Positions 8,833 to 20,999 of a stretch of DNA of 64,000 nt are shown piece after piece. The position numbers were made by a program, and so were the translations under genes. Source of the DNA: Meinhardsimonia xiamenensis (GTDB lineage: Bacteria > Pseudomonadota > Alphaproteobacteria > Rhodobacterales > Rhodobacteraceae); the NCBI RefSeq assembly GCF_900102905.1, contig NZ_FNFV01000001.1, positions 565,501-629,500 of the forward strand, read 5' to 3'. The notes beneath the pieces were generated by a model. That model was not told the origin of the DNA. It searched no databases and worked only from the letters and a program-made list of their open reading frames with translations. Each line of letters opens with the position of its first letter. Positions within the stretch are counted from its first letter, which is position 1.

Positions 8833-9971
8833 CCATCCACTGGTGCGGCACCGGGCTTTCGGCGGTTCCGGGGCTGAGACGGCTGATCGAGGCAGGCCAC
8901 GATGTGACCGTGTGGAACCGCACCCGCGAGAAGGCGGTGGCGGCGGTGGGCGATCTCACCGACGCGATCCGCGCCTTCGACATCGCGGCGCTGGGCGCGG
9001 AGCTGCGCCCGGGCGATGTGGTGGTCTCGATGCTGCCGGCCGACTGGCATGTGCCGCTGGCGGAGGCGGCCATCGCCAAGGGCGCGCATTTCGTTTCCTC
9101 ATCCTACATCTCGCCCGAGATGCGCGCGCTCGACGAGCGCGCCAAGGCGGCAGGCGTGGCGCTCGTCAACGAGGTGGGGCTTGATCCGGGCATCGACCAT
9201 CTGATGGCCCATGACCTGATCGCCGAGTACCGCGAGAGCGCGGCCTTCAACCCGGCCAACACGCTTTCCTTCATCTCCTATTGCGGCGGCGTGCCGAAGC
9301 ACCCCAACCCCTTCCGCTACAAGTTCAGCTGGTCGCCTCTGGGCGTTCTGAAGGCGCTGCGCTCGCCCTCGCGGTCGATCCGTGACGGCGAGGTGTTCGA
9401 CGTCGCCCGCCCCTGGCAGGCGATCAGCCGCTACGTCGCGCCGCTGCCCGAGCCGGAGACCTTCGAGGTCTATCCAAACCGGGACTCACTGCCCTTCATG
9501 GCCGAATACGGCTTCGAGCCAGAATGGCCTGTGCGCGAGTTCGTGCGCGGCACGCTCAGGCTCGAGGGCTGGGCCGATGCCTGGCAAGAGGTCTTCGCCG
9601 AGATCGAAAGCCTTGAGGGAGAAGCAGGCGAGGCACGGTTGAGGGAGCTCTCGAATGCGCTCTGGACCGAGAACGCCTACGCGCCGGGCGAGCCCGACCG
9701 GGTGGTGCTCGTTGTGGCGCTGAGAGCCGAGCGCGAGGGCCGGCCGGTCTGGCACCAGAGCCATGTGCTCGATGCCTGGGGTGACGAACGCGGCACGGCG
9801 ATGGCGCGGCTTGTCTCGGTGCCGGTTTCGCTGGCGGTGGAGGCAGTGGGCGCGGGCCGGATTGCGCCCGGTGTCAGCGCCGCGCCGAAGGAGCGGGAGC
9901 TTGTGCGCGACTGGCTGCAGACAGTCGCAGGCCTCGCCCAGCACATGGCGCGGGTCGATCACCTCGCCTGA
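8829..9971 (+). CDS. Saccharopine dehydrogenase, glutamate-forming type (Lys9-like)
   Basis: 380-aa partner of the preceding gene; family members split saccharopine to 2-aminoadipate semialdehyde and glutamate. The N-terminal Rossmann motif is GTGLSAVPGLRRLIEAG; further family features are VSMLPADWHVPLAE, SSSYISPEMRALDE, NEVGLDPGIDHLMA and SYCGGVPKHPNPFRYKFSWSP. The start is the ATG overlapping the previous stop; a longer in-frame reading upstream is only the shadow of that gene. It converges with an EamA gene remnant whose stop lies inside its last codons. Confidence 0.88.
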   Translation: MTIHWCGTGLSAVPGLRRLIEAGHDVTVWNRTREKAVAAVGDLTDAIRAFDIAALGAELRPGDVVVSMLPADWHVPLAEAAIAKGAHFVSSSYISPEMRALDERAKAAGVALVNEVGLDPGIDHLMAHDLIAEYRESAAFNPANTLSFISYCGGVPKHPNPFRYKFSWSPLGVLKALRSPSRSIRDGEVFDVARPWQAISRYVAPLPEPETFEVYPNRDSLPFMAEYGFEPEWPVREFVRGTLRLEGWADAWQEVFAEIESLEGEAGEARLRELSNALWTENAYAPGEPDRVVLVVALRAEREGRPVWHQSHVLDAWGDERGTAMARLVSVPVSLAVEAVGAGRIAPGVSAAPKERELVRDWLQTVAGLAQHMARVDHLA

Positions 9972-10195
9972 GCGCGCCGCGCCGCCAGCCGCTCTCGGTT
10001 GAGGGTGTAGATGCCGGTGGCAACGATGATCGCCGCGCCGATCCACGTCCAGAAATCGGGGAGCTGGCCGAAGAGGAGCCAGCCGTAGACGGTTGCCCAG
10101 ATCATGATCGAGTAATGCACCGGCGCGACCACCACCGCCAGCCCGATCTCGAGCGCCTTGATGACCATGAGCTCGGCATAATACGGCGTTTCCAT
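9959..10195 (-). pseudogene. 3' remnant of an EamA-family (DMT) transporter gene
   Basis: The last 70 or so codons of an EamA transporter (VIKALEIGLAVVVAPVHYS through LNRERLAARRAQAR) with no 5' part. Over 9990-10177 the DNA matches 11107-11294, inside the intact-looking EamA gene, with about 10 mismatches in 188 bp by my count. Upstream of this tract homology stops abruptly and AT-richer DNA begins. The frame stays open into the island but that extension does not look like transporter. It is therefore a truncated paralogue, cut off by insertion or recombination. Confidence 0.75.
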
Positions 10196-10271
10196 TCGTC
10201 CAGAACGCATCACCAAATTCACTCGATCTAAAGGTAAACCTTGATGGTTGTGAAGCGGCAAGCGCTGTAGA

Positions 10272-10763
10272 TCAAGATCGGTCTCGCACTCGCAACGCTG
10301 TCCACGCTGCAAAAGCACGACGATCTTTCAGCGGGGCTCTCTTAAACATCTTAATGGCCTGCTCCGCAGCATCAATAGAGGCATGAACTTCTGTTAGCGT
10401 ATATCTCGAACTCGGGTCATAATCGGCTTTGTGGCGCTCAATTTGCAATTCGATGAACTGGTTTGCAAAATCCTCTATTTCCTTTGGGAACTTGGAAATT
10501 ACTTCGCTATTCTTGCATTGACTCTTGGCGTATCCGTGATCTACCGCTCTGTAGGCTTGCAGCCAAGCTTTTCGACTCCTGTTTGCGCTCCCCGTTCCAA
10601 TCAATAGATCTGCGCAGTTAGCGCACATGGTGTGGAAAAGTGCATAATATGCGCTGCTAATTGCACGCTTCAGATCGCTTTGTGGTGGCCTTCGTCGCCC
10701 TTTTCGCCCAACAAGGCGGCGGGCGGTCTTGATAAGATCAAGCGGCTTCACCGTCGAGCTCAT
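10272..10763 (-). CDS. HEPN-like domain protein of the island
   Basis: A 163-aa, lysine- and arginine-rich, mainly helical protein. DLKRAISSAYYALFHTMC near residue 30 and ERHKADYDPSSRYT near residue 108 resemble conserved segments of HEPN-superfamily proteins, many of which are RNases in toxin-antitoxin or defence pairs. The start ATG overlaps the 3' end of the 93-aa upstream gene by 26 bp, typical of coupled two-gene modules; its own ribosome site is weak. The codon use is AT-richer than the neighbours. HEPN membership is my recognition of motifs and is not certain; toxic or RNase activity is inference. Confidence 0.55.
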   Translation of the reverse strand: MSSTVKPLDLIKTARRLVGRKGRRRPPQSDLKRAISSAYYALFHTMCANCADLLIGTGSANRSRKAWLQAYRAVDHGYAKSQCKNSEVISKFPKEIEDFANQFIELQIERHKADYDPSSRYTLTEVHASIDAAEQAIKMFKRAPLKDRRAFAAWTALRVRDRS

Positions 10764-11019
10764 CTTGTGTTACAAAAGAGAAAACGGGGAATCCAGTCCT
10801 GTGGATTCGTGCTAGCGGCTCACGTAGATGTCGCGCCAAGCCAACAACCTTTTTCGGGTCCAGCTTTCGCCTATCCGACTCAAGCACGACGACTATGCGG
10901 AATATTCTGTCGCCTTCGTCGTCGACGTCTTCCGAAATTGAAACACGCGAAACTTTCACCGGCGCCAGCTCTGCCTCCACGACGGGCTTCACGGTCTCCA
11001 GCAAGTCGATATCTGACAT
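10738..11019 (-). CDS. Small partner protein upstream of the HEPN-like gene
   Basis: A 93-aa acidic protein. I start at the ATG 11017-11019, which has GGGAGG 7 nt upstream, rather than six codons earlier. It reads as a short alpha/beta domain: VSRVSISEDVDDEGDRIFR, then a strand IVVVLE, then LARHLREPLARI and FPVFSFVTQDELDG. I do not know a named family. Its position, size and 26-bp overlap with the HEPN-like gene suggest an antitoxin or regulatory subunit, by analogy only. Confidence 0.55.
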   Translation of the reverse strand: MSDIDLLETVKPVVEAELAPVKVSRVSISEDVDDEGDRIFRIVVVLESDRRKLDPKKVVGLARHLREPLARIHRTGFPVFSFVTQDELDGEAA

Positions 11020-11093
11020 TTGAGAGCCTCCCGCCATCAGGCTACATCAGATGGTACGTCTTGTGAATCCCGAAAAGAGGATGGCCGTTTGCC

Positions 11094-11927
11094 TTATTGC
11101 GACCGCCGCTCGCGGTTGAGCGTGTAGATGCCGGTGGCGACGATGATCGCCGCGCCGATCCACGTCCAGAAATCGGGGAGCTGGCCGAAAAGGAGCCAGC
11201 CGTAGACGGTTGCCCAGATCATGATCGAGTAATGCACCGGGGCCACCACCACCGCCTGGCCGATCTCGAGCGCCTTGATCACCATGAGTTCGGCCACCCC
11301 GGCAATGACTGCCATGCCGATCAGCAGCGCGAGTTCCAGCCCCCAGTCGGGGGTGCGCCAGACGAAGGGCAGGGGCAGGGTGAGGAGCGCGCTGCCGACG
11401 AAGGCGGTGTAGGCCACAGTCGTCTCGGTGCGGTCGGTCGCGGCGAGGCTGCGGCTGAGGATCTGGCGCAGCGAGAAGAGCGCCGCCGCCCCGATCACCA
11501 GAAACGCCGCCGGATGCAGCACGCCAAGGCCGGGGCGGATGACGATCAGCGTTCCGACAAAGCCCACGATCACGGCCGCCCACCGCCGCAGGCCCACCGG
11601 CTCGCGCAGGAAGATCGCGCCCATCAGCGTGACGATGAAGGGCGCGACGAAGCTGATCGCCACCGCATCGGCAAGCGGCACGAAGGCGACGGCGGTGATG
11701 AAGAGCGTGGCCGATGTGGCCGCGAGCGCGCCGCGCACGAATTGCGCCATCGGCTGGCCCGTGTCGAGAAGCGCCCGCCCGCGCAGTGCCAGAAGCACGA
11801 AGGCGCCGGCGAGAAGCCCCAGCTGCCGCGTCCAGACGATCTGGATCGGGTGCAGGCTCTGAGTGAGGAACTTTCCCTGCGCATCGACCGCGGCAAAGAG
11901 AAACATCGCCAGCGCCATGACCAGCAC
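11094..11927 (-). CDS. EamA-family (DMT) transporter with unclear start
   Basis: Drug/metabolite-type exporter, 277 aa from a GTG at 11925-11927, with about ten hydrophobic segments in two EamA repeats (first FVLLALRGRALL region, second AELMVIKALEIGQAVVVAPV). No ATG, GTG or TTG lies in frame between this GTG and an upstream TAG, and there is no ribosome site before the GTG, yet upstream codons (ARTDNSRAVLVMALAMF) look like a normal EamA N-terminus. So either it uses a rare start such as CTG or its 5' end is damaged. It lies downstream of a second EamA gene (12066-13010) on the same strand. Confidence 0.65.
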   Translation of the reverse strand: MLVMALAMFLFAAVDAQGKFLTQSLHPIQIVWTRQLGLLAGAFVLLALRGRALLDTGQPMAQFVRGALAATSATLFITAVAFVPLADAVAISFVAPFIVTLMGAIFLREPVGLRRWAAVIVGFVGTLIVIRPGLGVLHPAAFLVIGAAALFSLRQILSRSLAATDRTETTVAYTAFVGSALLTLPLPFVWRTPDWGLELALLIGMAVIAGVAELMVIKALEIGQAVVVAPVHYSIMIWATVYGWLLFGQLPDFWTWIGAAIIVATGIYTLNRERRSQ

Positions 11928-12065
11928 GGCGCGGGAGTTGTCCGTGCGGGCAGGGCCGCCCGAGGGGCGCAGGGGGGAGGCGGTTGTTACAGGAACGGCG
12001 CGACTCGCGTCTGAAGGTGTTGATGCCCGATTCTAGCGCGAAAATTCGGTACGCGTCCATTCCCC

Positions 12066-13010
12066 TCAGTGGGTTCGGGTCTGGGCACGGAGCTTGGCCT
12101 CGGCGATGCGGCGCTGGCCGAGCTGGCGCTCGCGCAGGATGATCGCCACGCCTCCCGCCACGATCAGCGCCGCGCCCGCGAGCATCGGCACCGTCGGCAC
12201 CTCGGCAAAGACCACATAGCCGATGATCAGCGACCAGATCATCGAGACATAGGTGAAGGGGGCCAGCACGCTCGCGTCGGCGTAGCGGTAGCTCGCGGTC
12301 AGCAGGATCTGGCCCACCCCGCCGAAGAGCCCCGCGCCGATCATGAAGGCCCATTCCTCCGGGCTTGGCCAGACCCAGCCGAAGGGCAGGGTGAGGAGCG
12401 ACAGCATCGAGGCCGTGAGCGCGAAGTAGAAGACGATCGCTTCGGTCCGCTCGACCGAGGTGAGGCTCTTGATGAAGATCTGGGCGAGTGCGGCCAGCGT
12501 TGCCGAGGCAAGCGTGGCCAGCGCTCCGAACAGCGCGCCCTCGCCGCCCGAGAAGGTCAGCCGCGGCCACATCACGATGAGCACGCCCGCAAGCCCCGCG
12601 GCAACCGCCGAAAGGCGGATGAGCCGGATGCGCTCGCCAAGGATGAGCGCGGCGAAGAGCACGATCAGGATCGGCGTGGCGAAGCGAATCGCCGTGACCT
12701 CCGGCAGCGGCAGGTAATGCAGCCCGGTGAAGCCGAGCCCCATGGCGAGGCTGCCCGCCACGCCGCGCAACGCGTGCCCCTTCCAGTTGCGGGTGCGCAG
12801 CCCGTGCGGAAACTGCCCCTGCACCGCAAGCCAGATCACGATCACCGGCAGCGAGAAGGCGGAACGGAAGAACACCGCCTCCCCCGGCGGGATGCCCGGC
12901 GCGGCCTTGATGAAGCTCGTCATCACCACGAAGAGGGTGACGGCGGTGGTGGTCAGGAGAATGCCGCGCAGGGGGTGCATGGGCGGAGACACTTCGTTGC
13001 CAACACCCAT
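12066..13010 (-). CDS. EamA-family (DMT) transporter
   Basis: 314-aa membrane protein with about ten hydrophobic segments, starting MHPLRGILLTTTAVTLFVV after a 10-residue leader. Family features: PPGEAVFFRSAFSLPVIVIW in the first repeat and ASYRYADASVLAPFTYVSM in the second, ending in a cytoplasmic basic tail (RRIAEAKLRAQTRTH). The ATG at 13008-13010 has AGGGG upstream; the internal ATG at 12980 has none. It is first of a tandem set of three EamA sequences, the last two being much more alike to each other. Confidence 0.85.
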   Translation of the reverse strand: MGVGNEVSPPMHPLRGILLTTTAVTLFVVMTSFIKAAPGIPPGEAVFFRSAFSLPVIVIWLAVQGQFPHGLRTRNWKGHALRGVAGSLAMGLGFTGLHYLPLPEVTAIRFATPILIVLFAALILGERIRLIRLSAVAAGLAGVLIVMWPRLTFSGGEGALFGALATLASATLAALAQIFIKSLTSVERTEAIVFYFALTASMLSLLTLPFGWVWPSPEEWAFMIGAGLFGGVGQILLTASYRYADASVLAPFTYVSMIWSLIIGYVVFAEVPTVPMLAGAALIVAGGVAIILRERQLGQRRIAEAKLRAQTRTH

Positions 13011-13060
13011 GCTCTAGCCCCTGTCACGGGAAAATGACAGGGGGGTGAATGGCTTGCGGC

Positions 13061-13258
13061 TCAGGCCTCGCGGCCACGGGCGATGCGCAGATACTGCAGC
13101 AACCGCGCGGTATCGGAGGCCCTGCGGGGCCGCCGGGCCAGAGTGCGCAGCTTCGGGTGACGGTCCTGCAGCAGGTAGGCGCGGTCAAGCAGCGCATAGA
13201 CGCGCGCCCGCGCGGTATTGGATTCGCTGTGGCCGCGATCGATGAGATGTCGGCGCAT
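13061..13258 (-). CDS. Small basic hypothetical protein downstream of queG
   Basis: A 65-aa arginine-rich protein (MRRHLIDRGHSESNTARARV at the start, then LLDRAYLLQDRHPKLRTL). Chosen because GGGAGGACCACCG precedes the ATG at 13256-13258; the open frame continues upstream but without a ribosome site. It follows queG (stop 13338) on the same strand. No family recognised. Confidence 0.55.
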   Translation of the reverse strand: MRRHLIDRGHSESNTARARVYALLDRAYLLQDRHPKLRTLARRPRRASDTARLLQYLRIARGREA

Positions 13259-13337
13259 CGGTGGTCCTCCCTTGCTGCCTCGATCGTTGACTTCAGCGTA
13301 GCATGTGGGTGTCGCGCGCGCCAAGTGAAGGGGCTCC

Positions 13338-14393
13338 TCACCTCTGGCGAAGCCGTGCCGCAGCCCATCTTCCCGCCTCCGCGACGGTTTCGTCGGCATC
13401 GTTGCTCAGTTCCTGGGCAATCGGCAGAAGGCGGGGGCTGGCCGAGTTGCCGATGGCGTAGGCCACGTTGCGCGCGAAGCGGTTGCGGCCGATTCGCTTT
13501 ATCGGCGAGCCGGAGAAGAAGGCGCGAAAGCCCGCGTCGTCGAGCCGGGCGAGCTGTGCCAGATCGGGCGCGCGCAGCTCCTCGCGCATGGCATAGCGCG
13601 CCTCGCTTGCGGCGCGGGCGAACTTGTTCCACGGGCACACGGCAAGGCAGTCGTCGCAGCCATAGATGCGGTTGCCGAGGGCGGGCCTCAGCTCCGGGTC
13701 GACCGGGCCGGCATGCTCGATGGTCAGGTAGGAGATGCAGCGCCGGGCATCGAGCTGGAAGGGCGCGGGAAAGGCGCGCGTGGGGCAGATGTCGAGGCAG
13801 GCGGTGCAGCTGCCGCAATGCTCGACCTCCGGCGCATCGGGGGGCAATTCGAGCGTGGTGAAGATGGCGCCGAGAAAGAACCAGTTGCCGAGCCGGCGGC
13901 TGAGAAGATTCGTGTGCTTGCCCTGCCAGCCGAGCCCCGCGGCCTGACCGAGCGGTTTCTCCATCACCGGCGCGGTATCAACGAAGACCTTGATCTCGCC
14001 ACCGCCGGCGCGCGCAAGCAGCCAGCGCCCAAGCCGCTTGAGCTTCTTCTTGATGACGTCGTGATAGTCCCGGCCCCCGGCATAGACAGAGATCGCGCCG
14101 GCCTCGCGCTTCTTCAGCACCTCGAGCGGGTCGTGGCGCGGGGTATAGAGATCGGCGAGCATCACGATCGAGCGCGCCTCGGGCCAGAGCGCGGCGGGGT
14201 TGCCGCGCCATTCCATCCGCTCGGCCATCCAGCGCATGGTGCCGTGGCGGCCAAGCTCGACGAAGTGCCTGAGCCGCTCTGCCGCCTCGGGGATGGCATC
14301 GGGCGTGGTGACCCGCGCTTCGGCAAAGCCCACCGCCTCGGCCTCGCGCAGAAGCTCCGCCTTGAGCGCGGCGGGATCGGGGGCGGCGCTCAT
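13338..14393 (-). CDS. queG: Epoxyqueuosine reductase
   Basis: Cobalamin- and iron-sulfur-dependent enzyme of the last step of queuosine synthesis on tRNA, 351 aa. The two 4Fe-4S motifs are [12 protein letters not shown] and [14 protein letters not shown]; the N-terminal domain has the family's [16 protein letters not shown] and [33 protein letters not shown] precedes the clusters. The C-terminal part ([20 protein letters not shown]) looks like a short HEAT-type repeat, usual for QueG. It follows the GST gene by 15 bp. Confidence 0.93.
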   Translation of the reverse strand: MSAAPDPAALKAELLREAEAVGFAEARVTTPDAIPEAAERLRHFVELGRHGTMRWMAERMEWRGNPAALWPEARSIVMLADLYTPRHDPLEVLKKREAGAISVYAGGRDYHDVIKKKLKRLGRWLLARAGGGEIKVFVDTAPVMEKPLGQAAGLGWQGKHTNLLSRRLGNWFFLGAIFTTLELPPDAPEVEHCGSCTACLDICPTRAFPAPFQLDARRCISYLTIEHAGPVDPELRPALGNRIYGCDDCLAVCPWNKFARAASEARYAMREELRAPDLAQLARLDDAGFRAFFSGSPIKRIGRNRFARNVAYAIGNSASPRLLPIAQELSNDADETVAEAGRWAAARLRQR

Positions 14394-14408
14394 CGCAGCC
14401 GCCCCGCC

Positions 14409-15074
14409 TCAGAAATCGAGGTCGGCATAATGCGGCGGCGGCGGGAAGCCGGGCACGTGGTCAGCGAGGATCGAGCGGAAGGCCGGGCGCGACTTGATCT
14501 TCGCATACCACTCGCGGACGTTGGCGTTGCGGTTCCAGTCCACGTCCGAGATATAGTCGAGCGCCGAGAGGTGGGCGGCGGCGGCAAAATCGGCAAGGCT
14601 TATCGCGTCGCCCGCCAGCCAGCGCCGGTGGTCGAGGAGCCAGCCCATGTAGTCGAGGTGGTACTTGATCGCCTGCGCACCCTCCTTGACCAGCCGCGAG
14701 TCGGGGTATCCCTTGCCCATCAGCTTCTTCGTCACCCGCTCATGCAGCAGCTTCGAGGTAACCTCGGCGTTGAACTTGTCATCGAACCAGGCGACCAGGC
14801 GGCGCACCTCGTAGCGCCCCTCGGGCGTTTTTGGCATCAGCGGCGGGTCGGGGTAGAGCTCCTCGATGTATTCGCAGATCGCCGCGCTTTCGGCCAGCGT
14901 GCGGCCGTTCATCTTCAGAACCGGCACCTTGCCCGCGGGATTGCGGCGCAGGAACTCGCGGCTCGGCTGCCAGTAGCGCTCTTCCACGAGCTCCACCTCG
15001 AGGCGTTTTTCTCCCAGCGACAGGCGAACCTTGCGGCAGAATGGCGAGAGGGGGACGTGAAACAGTCGGATCAT
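14409..15074 (-). CDS. Glutathione S-transferase family protein
   Basis: 221-aa soluble protein with a thioredoxin-like N-terminal domain (MIRLFHVPLSPFCRKVRLSL; the SPFC motif carries the likely catalytic Ser/Cys) and the cis-proline segment GKVPVLKMNG with LAESAAICEYIEELYP for glutathione binding. The C-terminal all-helical domain contains WLAGDAISLADFAAAAHLS, typical of GSTs. First gene of a probable operon with queG. The substrate is unknown. Confidence 0.88.
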   Translation of the reverse strand: MIRLFHVPLSPFCRKVRLSLGEKRLEVELVEERYWQPSREFLRRNPAGKVPVLKMNGRTLAESAAICEYIEELYPDPPLMPKTPEGRYEVRRLVAWFDDKFNAEVTSKLLHERVTKKLMGKGYPDSRLVKEGAQAIKYHLDYMGWLLDHRRWLAGDAISLADFAAAAHLSALDYISDVDWNRNANVREWYAKIKSRPAFRSILADHVPGFPPPPHYADLDF

Positions 15075-15129
15075 GGCCTGAACCGTTTGCGAGAGAACCC
15101 GCCCTCAATGCCGCGAAGCCGCGTCCGAT

Positions 15130-15861
15130 TCAACTCTTGCCCGTGTCATCCTCGAAACAGGCGGAGCGTCCGTCGCGCCGGATGGTCTCGGCGCCATCCA
15201 TGATCGCCGCGGCGCGCCGGCGCGTGGCGGCATCGGGCGCAACCGGCGAGCGGCTGCGGGGCGCGGGCAGGACCGCCGCCAGAAGCGCGGCCTGGCGCGG
15301 GGTGAGATCGGCGGCCGCGACACCGAAGTACTTCATTGCCGCCGCGCGCACCCCGAACACCCCCTCGCCGAATTCGGCGACGTTGAGGTATACCTCGAGA
15401 ATACGCCGCTTCGACCAGATCAGCTCCACGAGCGGGGTCAGCAACGCCTCGAGCGCCTTGCGCGTCCAGCTCCGCCCCTGCCAGAGATAGACATTCTTCA
15501 CCGTCTGCTGGGTGATCGTCGAGGCGCCGCGCGTCGCACCGGCGTCGATGGCGGCGCGGATCGCGGCGAGATCGAACCCCCAGTGCAGGCAGAAGTTCGC
15601 GTCCTCCGCCGCCACGACCGAGCGGCGCATCACGGGCGCGACCTCCTCGAGCGGTACCCAGGCGTGCTCTATCTGGCCGAGCCGGCGCCGCTCCTCGGCC
15701 ATGGTGCGGGTGACGGGCGGATCGAAGACGGCAAAGACGCAGACCGCGAGGAGCGCCGCCGCAGCCGCGATCAGCGCCGTGCGCCACAGGAGCCGGCGCA
15801 GCGCGCGGATCATGCTGCGGCCCCTACGGGGGCTTCGGCCAGCCTTCGGTTTTCGTGTCAT
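15130..15861 (-). CDS. mtgA: Monofunctional biosynthetic peptidoglycan transglycosylase
   Basis: GT51 glycan polymerase anchored in the inner membrane, about 243 aa from ATG 15861; an alternative ATG at 15813 with AGGGG upstream gives 227 aa. After a basic stretch comes one membrane segment (TALIAAAAALLAVCVFAVF). Catalytic-domain motifs: VAAEDANFCLHWGFD (catalytic Glu), GASTITQQTVKNVYL and KRRILEVYLNVAEFGEGVFG. No transpeptidase domain follows, as expected for MtgA. Confidence 0.92.
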   Translation of the reverse strand: MTRKPKAGRSPRRGRSMIRALRRLLWRTALIAAAAALLAVCVFAVFDPPVTRTMAEERRRLGQIEHAWVPLEEVAPVMRRSVVAAEDANFCLHWGFDLAAIRAAIDAGATRGASTITQQTVKNVYLWQGRSWTRKALEALLTPLVELIWSKRRILEVYLNVAEFGEGVFGVRAAAMKYFGVAAADLTPRQAALLAAVLPAPRSRSPVAPDAATRRRAAAIMDGAETIRRDGRSACFEDDTGKS

Positions 15862-15987
15862 CGCAACCTGATGCCGGCGGGGCGCGCGCCGGTCAACCCC
15901 GGCAAATTGCCCGGCGCAGGCGTTGCAAGCCGGCGCCAAACCCCCATCTCAGTGCCAAGCGCTTCACTCAGCCAGCGGAGACAGGAG

Positions 15988-16335
15988 ATGACCGAGAAGG
16001 ACTTCAAGGACAAGGCCCGTACCTTTGTCGAGCAGATCGAGGTGGCGGGCAACCAGCTCATCGATGAGGTCAAGCGGCTCATTCGAGAGGGCAATGTCCG
16101 CAAGTTGCGGCTCAAGGACAAGGACGGAGACTTCGTGCTCGAGCTGCCGGTGACGGCAGGGGTGATCGTCGGTGGCGCCGTGGCCCTGACCGCGCCCTGG
16201 CTCGCGGTTCTGGGCGTTGTTGCGGGGCTCATCGCGCGCATCGAGATCGAGGTCGAGCGCGAGGGTGAACCGGGGCAAGGCGCCGCGCCCGAAACACCGA
16301 CTTCAAGCCGGGCAAATGACGAGGCGGCCTCCTGA
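15988..16335 (+). CDS. DUF4342 domain protein
   Basis: A 115-aa protein starting MTEKDFKDKARTFVEQIEVA with GGAGACAGGAG before the ATG. The N-terminal half is charged and helical (LIDEVKRLIREGNVRKLRLK), followed by a short strand (FVLELPVTAG) and one or two hydrophobic segments (VIVGGAVALTAPWLAVLGVVAGLIA), then a hydrophilic tail. This is the layout of DUF4342 proteins, whose function is unknown to me. It converges with gltB. Confidence 0.75.
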   Translation: MTEKDFKDKARTFVEQIEVAGNQLIDEVKRLIREGNVRKLRLKDKDGDFVLELPVTAGVIVGGAVALTAPWLAVLGVVAGLIARIEIEVEREGEPGQGAAPETPTSSRANDEAAS

Positions 16336-16350
16336 GCGAAGGCCGCCTCT
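16321..16350 (+). terminator. Hairpin overlapping the DUF4342 stop codon
   Basis: A perfect 9-bp stem, GAGGCGGCC (16321-16329) with GGCCGCCTC (16341-16349); the loop contains the TGA of the DUF4342 gene. It is followed only by TCGTT, so it is a weak intrinsic terminator at best. Confidence 0.55.
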
Positions 16351-16374
16351 CGTTGCAACGGTGCCCGATCCCGG

Positions 16375-20916
<4,542 letters not shown>

Positions 20917-20999
20917 GGCGGATCACTCCTTGCGGAAATGCCGGGAGCCGCGTGGCCCGCGCCGGCATCTTTTGTGACGGTTGCGGTTCATTGCGCCGT

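Larger units (their letters stand above)
10178..11093. mobile_element. AT-richer island with HEPN-like gene pair between two EamA copies
   Basis: About 0.9 kb of visibly lower GC content than both flanks, bounded on the left by the truncated EamA tail and on the right by the end of the full EamA gene. It holds two overlapping minus-strand genes (10272-10763 and 10738-11019) and no recognisable transposase, integrase or terminal repeat. The flanking 188-bp near-direct repeat could be the scar of a tandem paralogue into which the island arrived, or of recombination between paralogues. Horizontal origin is inference from composition and the broken gene. Confidence 0.55.

Noticed and set aside
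10195-10271. Possible transposase remnant at the left island edge
   Set aside because: I looked for terminal inverted repeats or transposase motifs in the AT-rich edge and found none that hold up.
11047-12570. A 507-codon minus-strand frame across both EamA genes
   Set aside because: Out of frame with both transporters; Arg/Pro-rich with no membrane segments.
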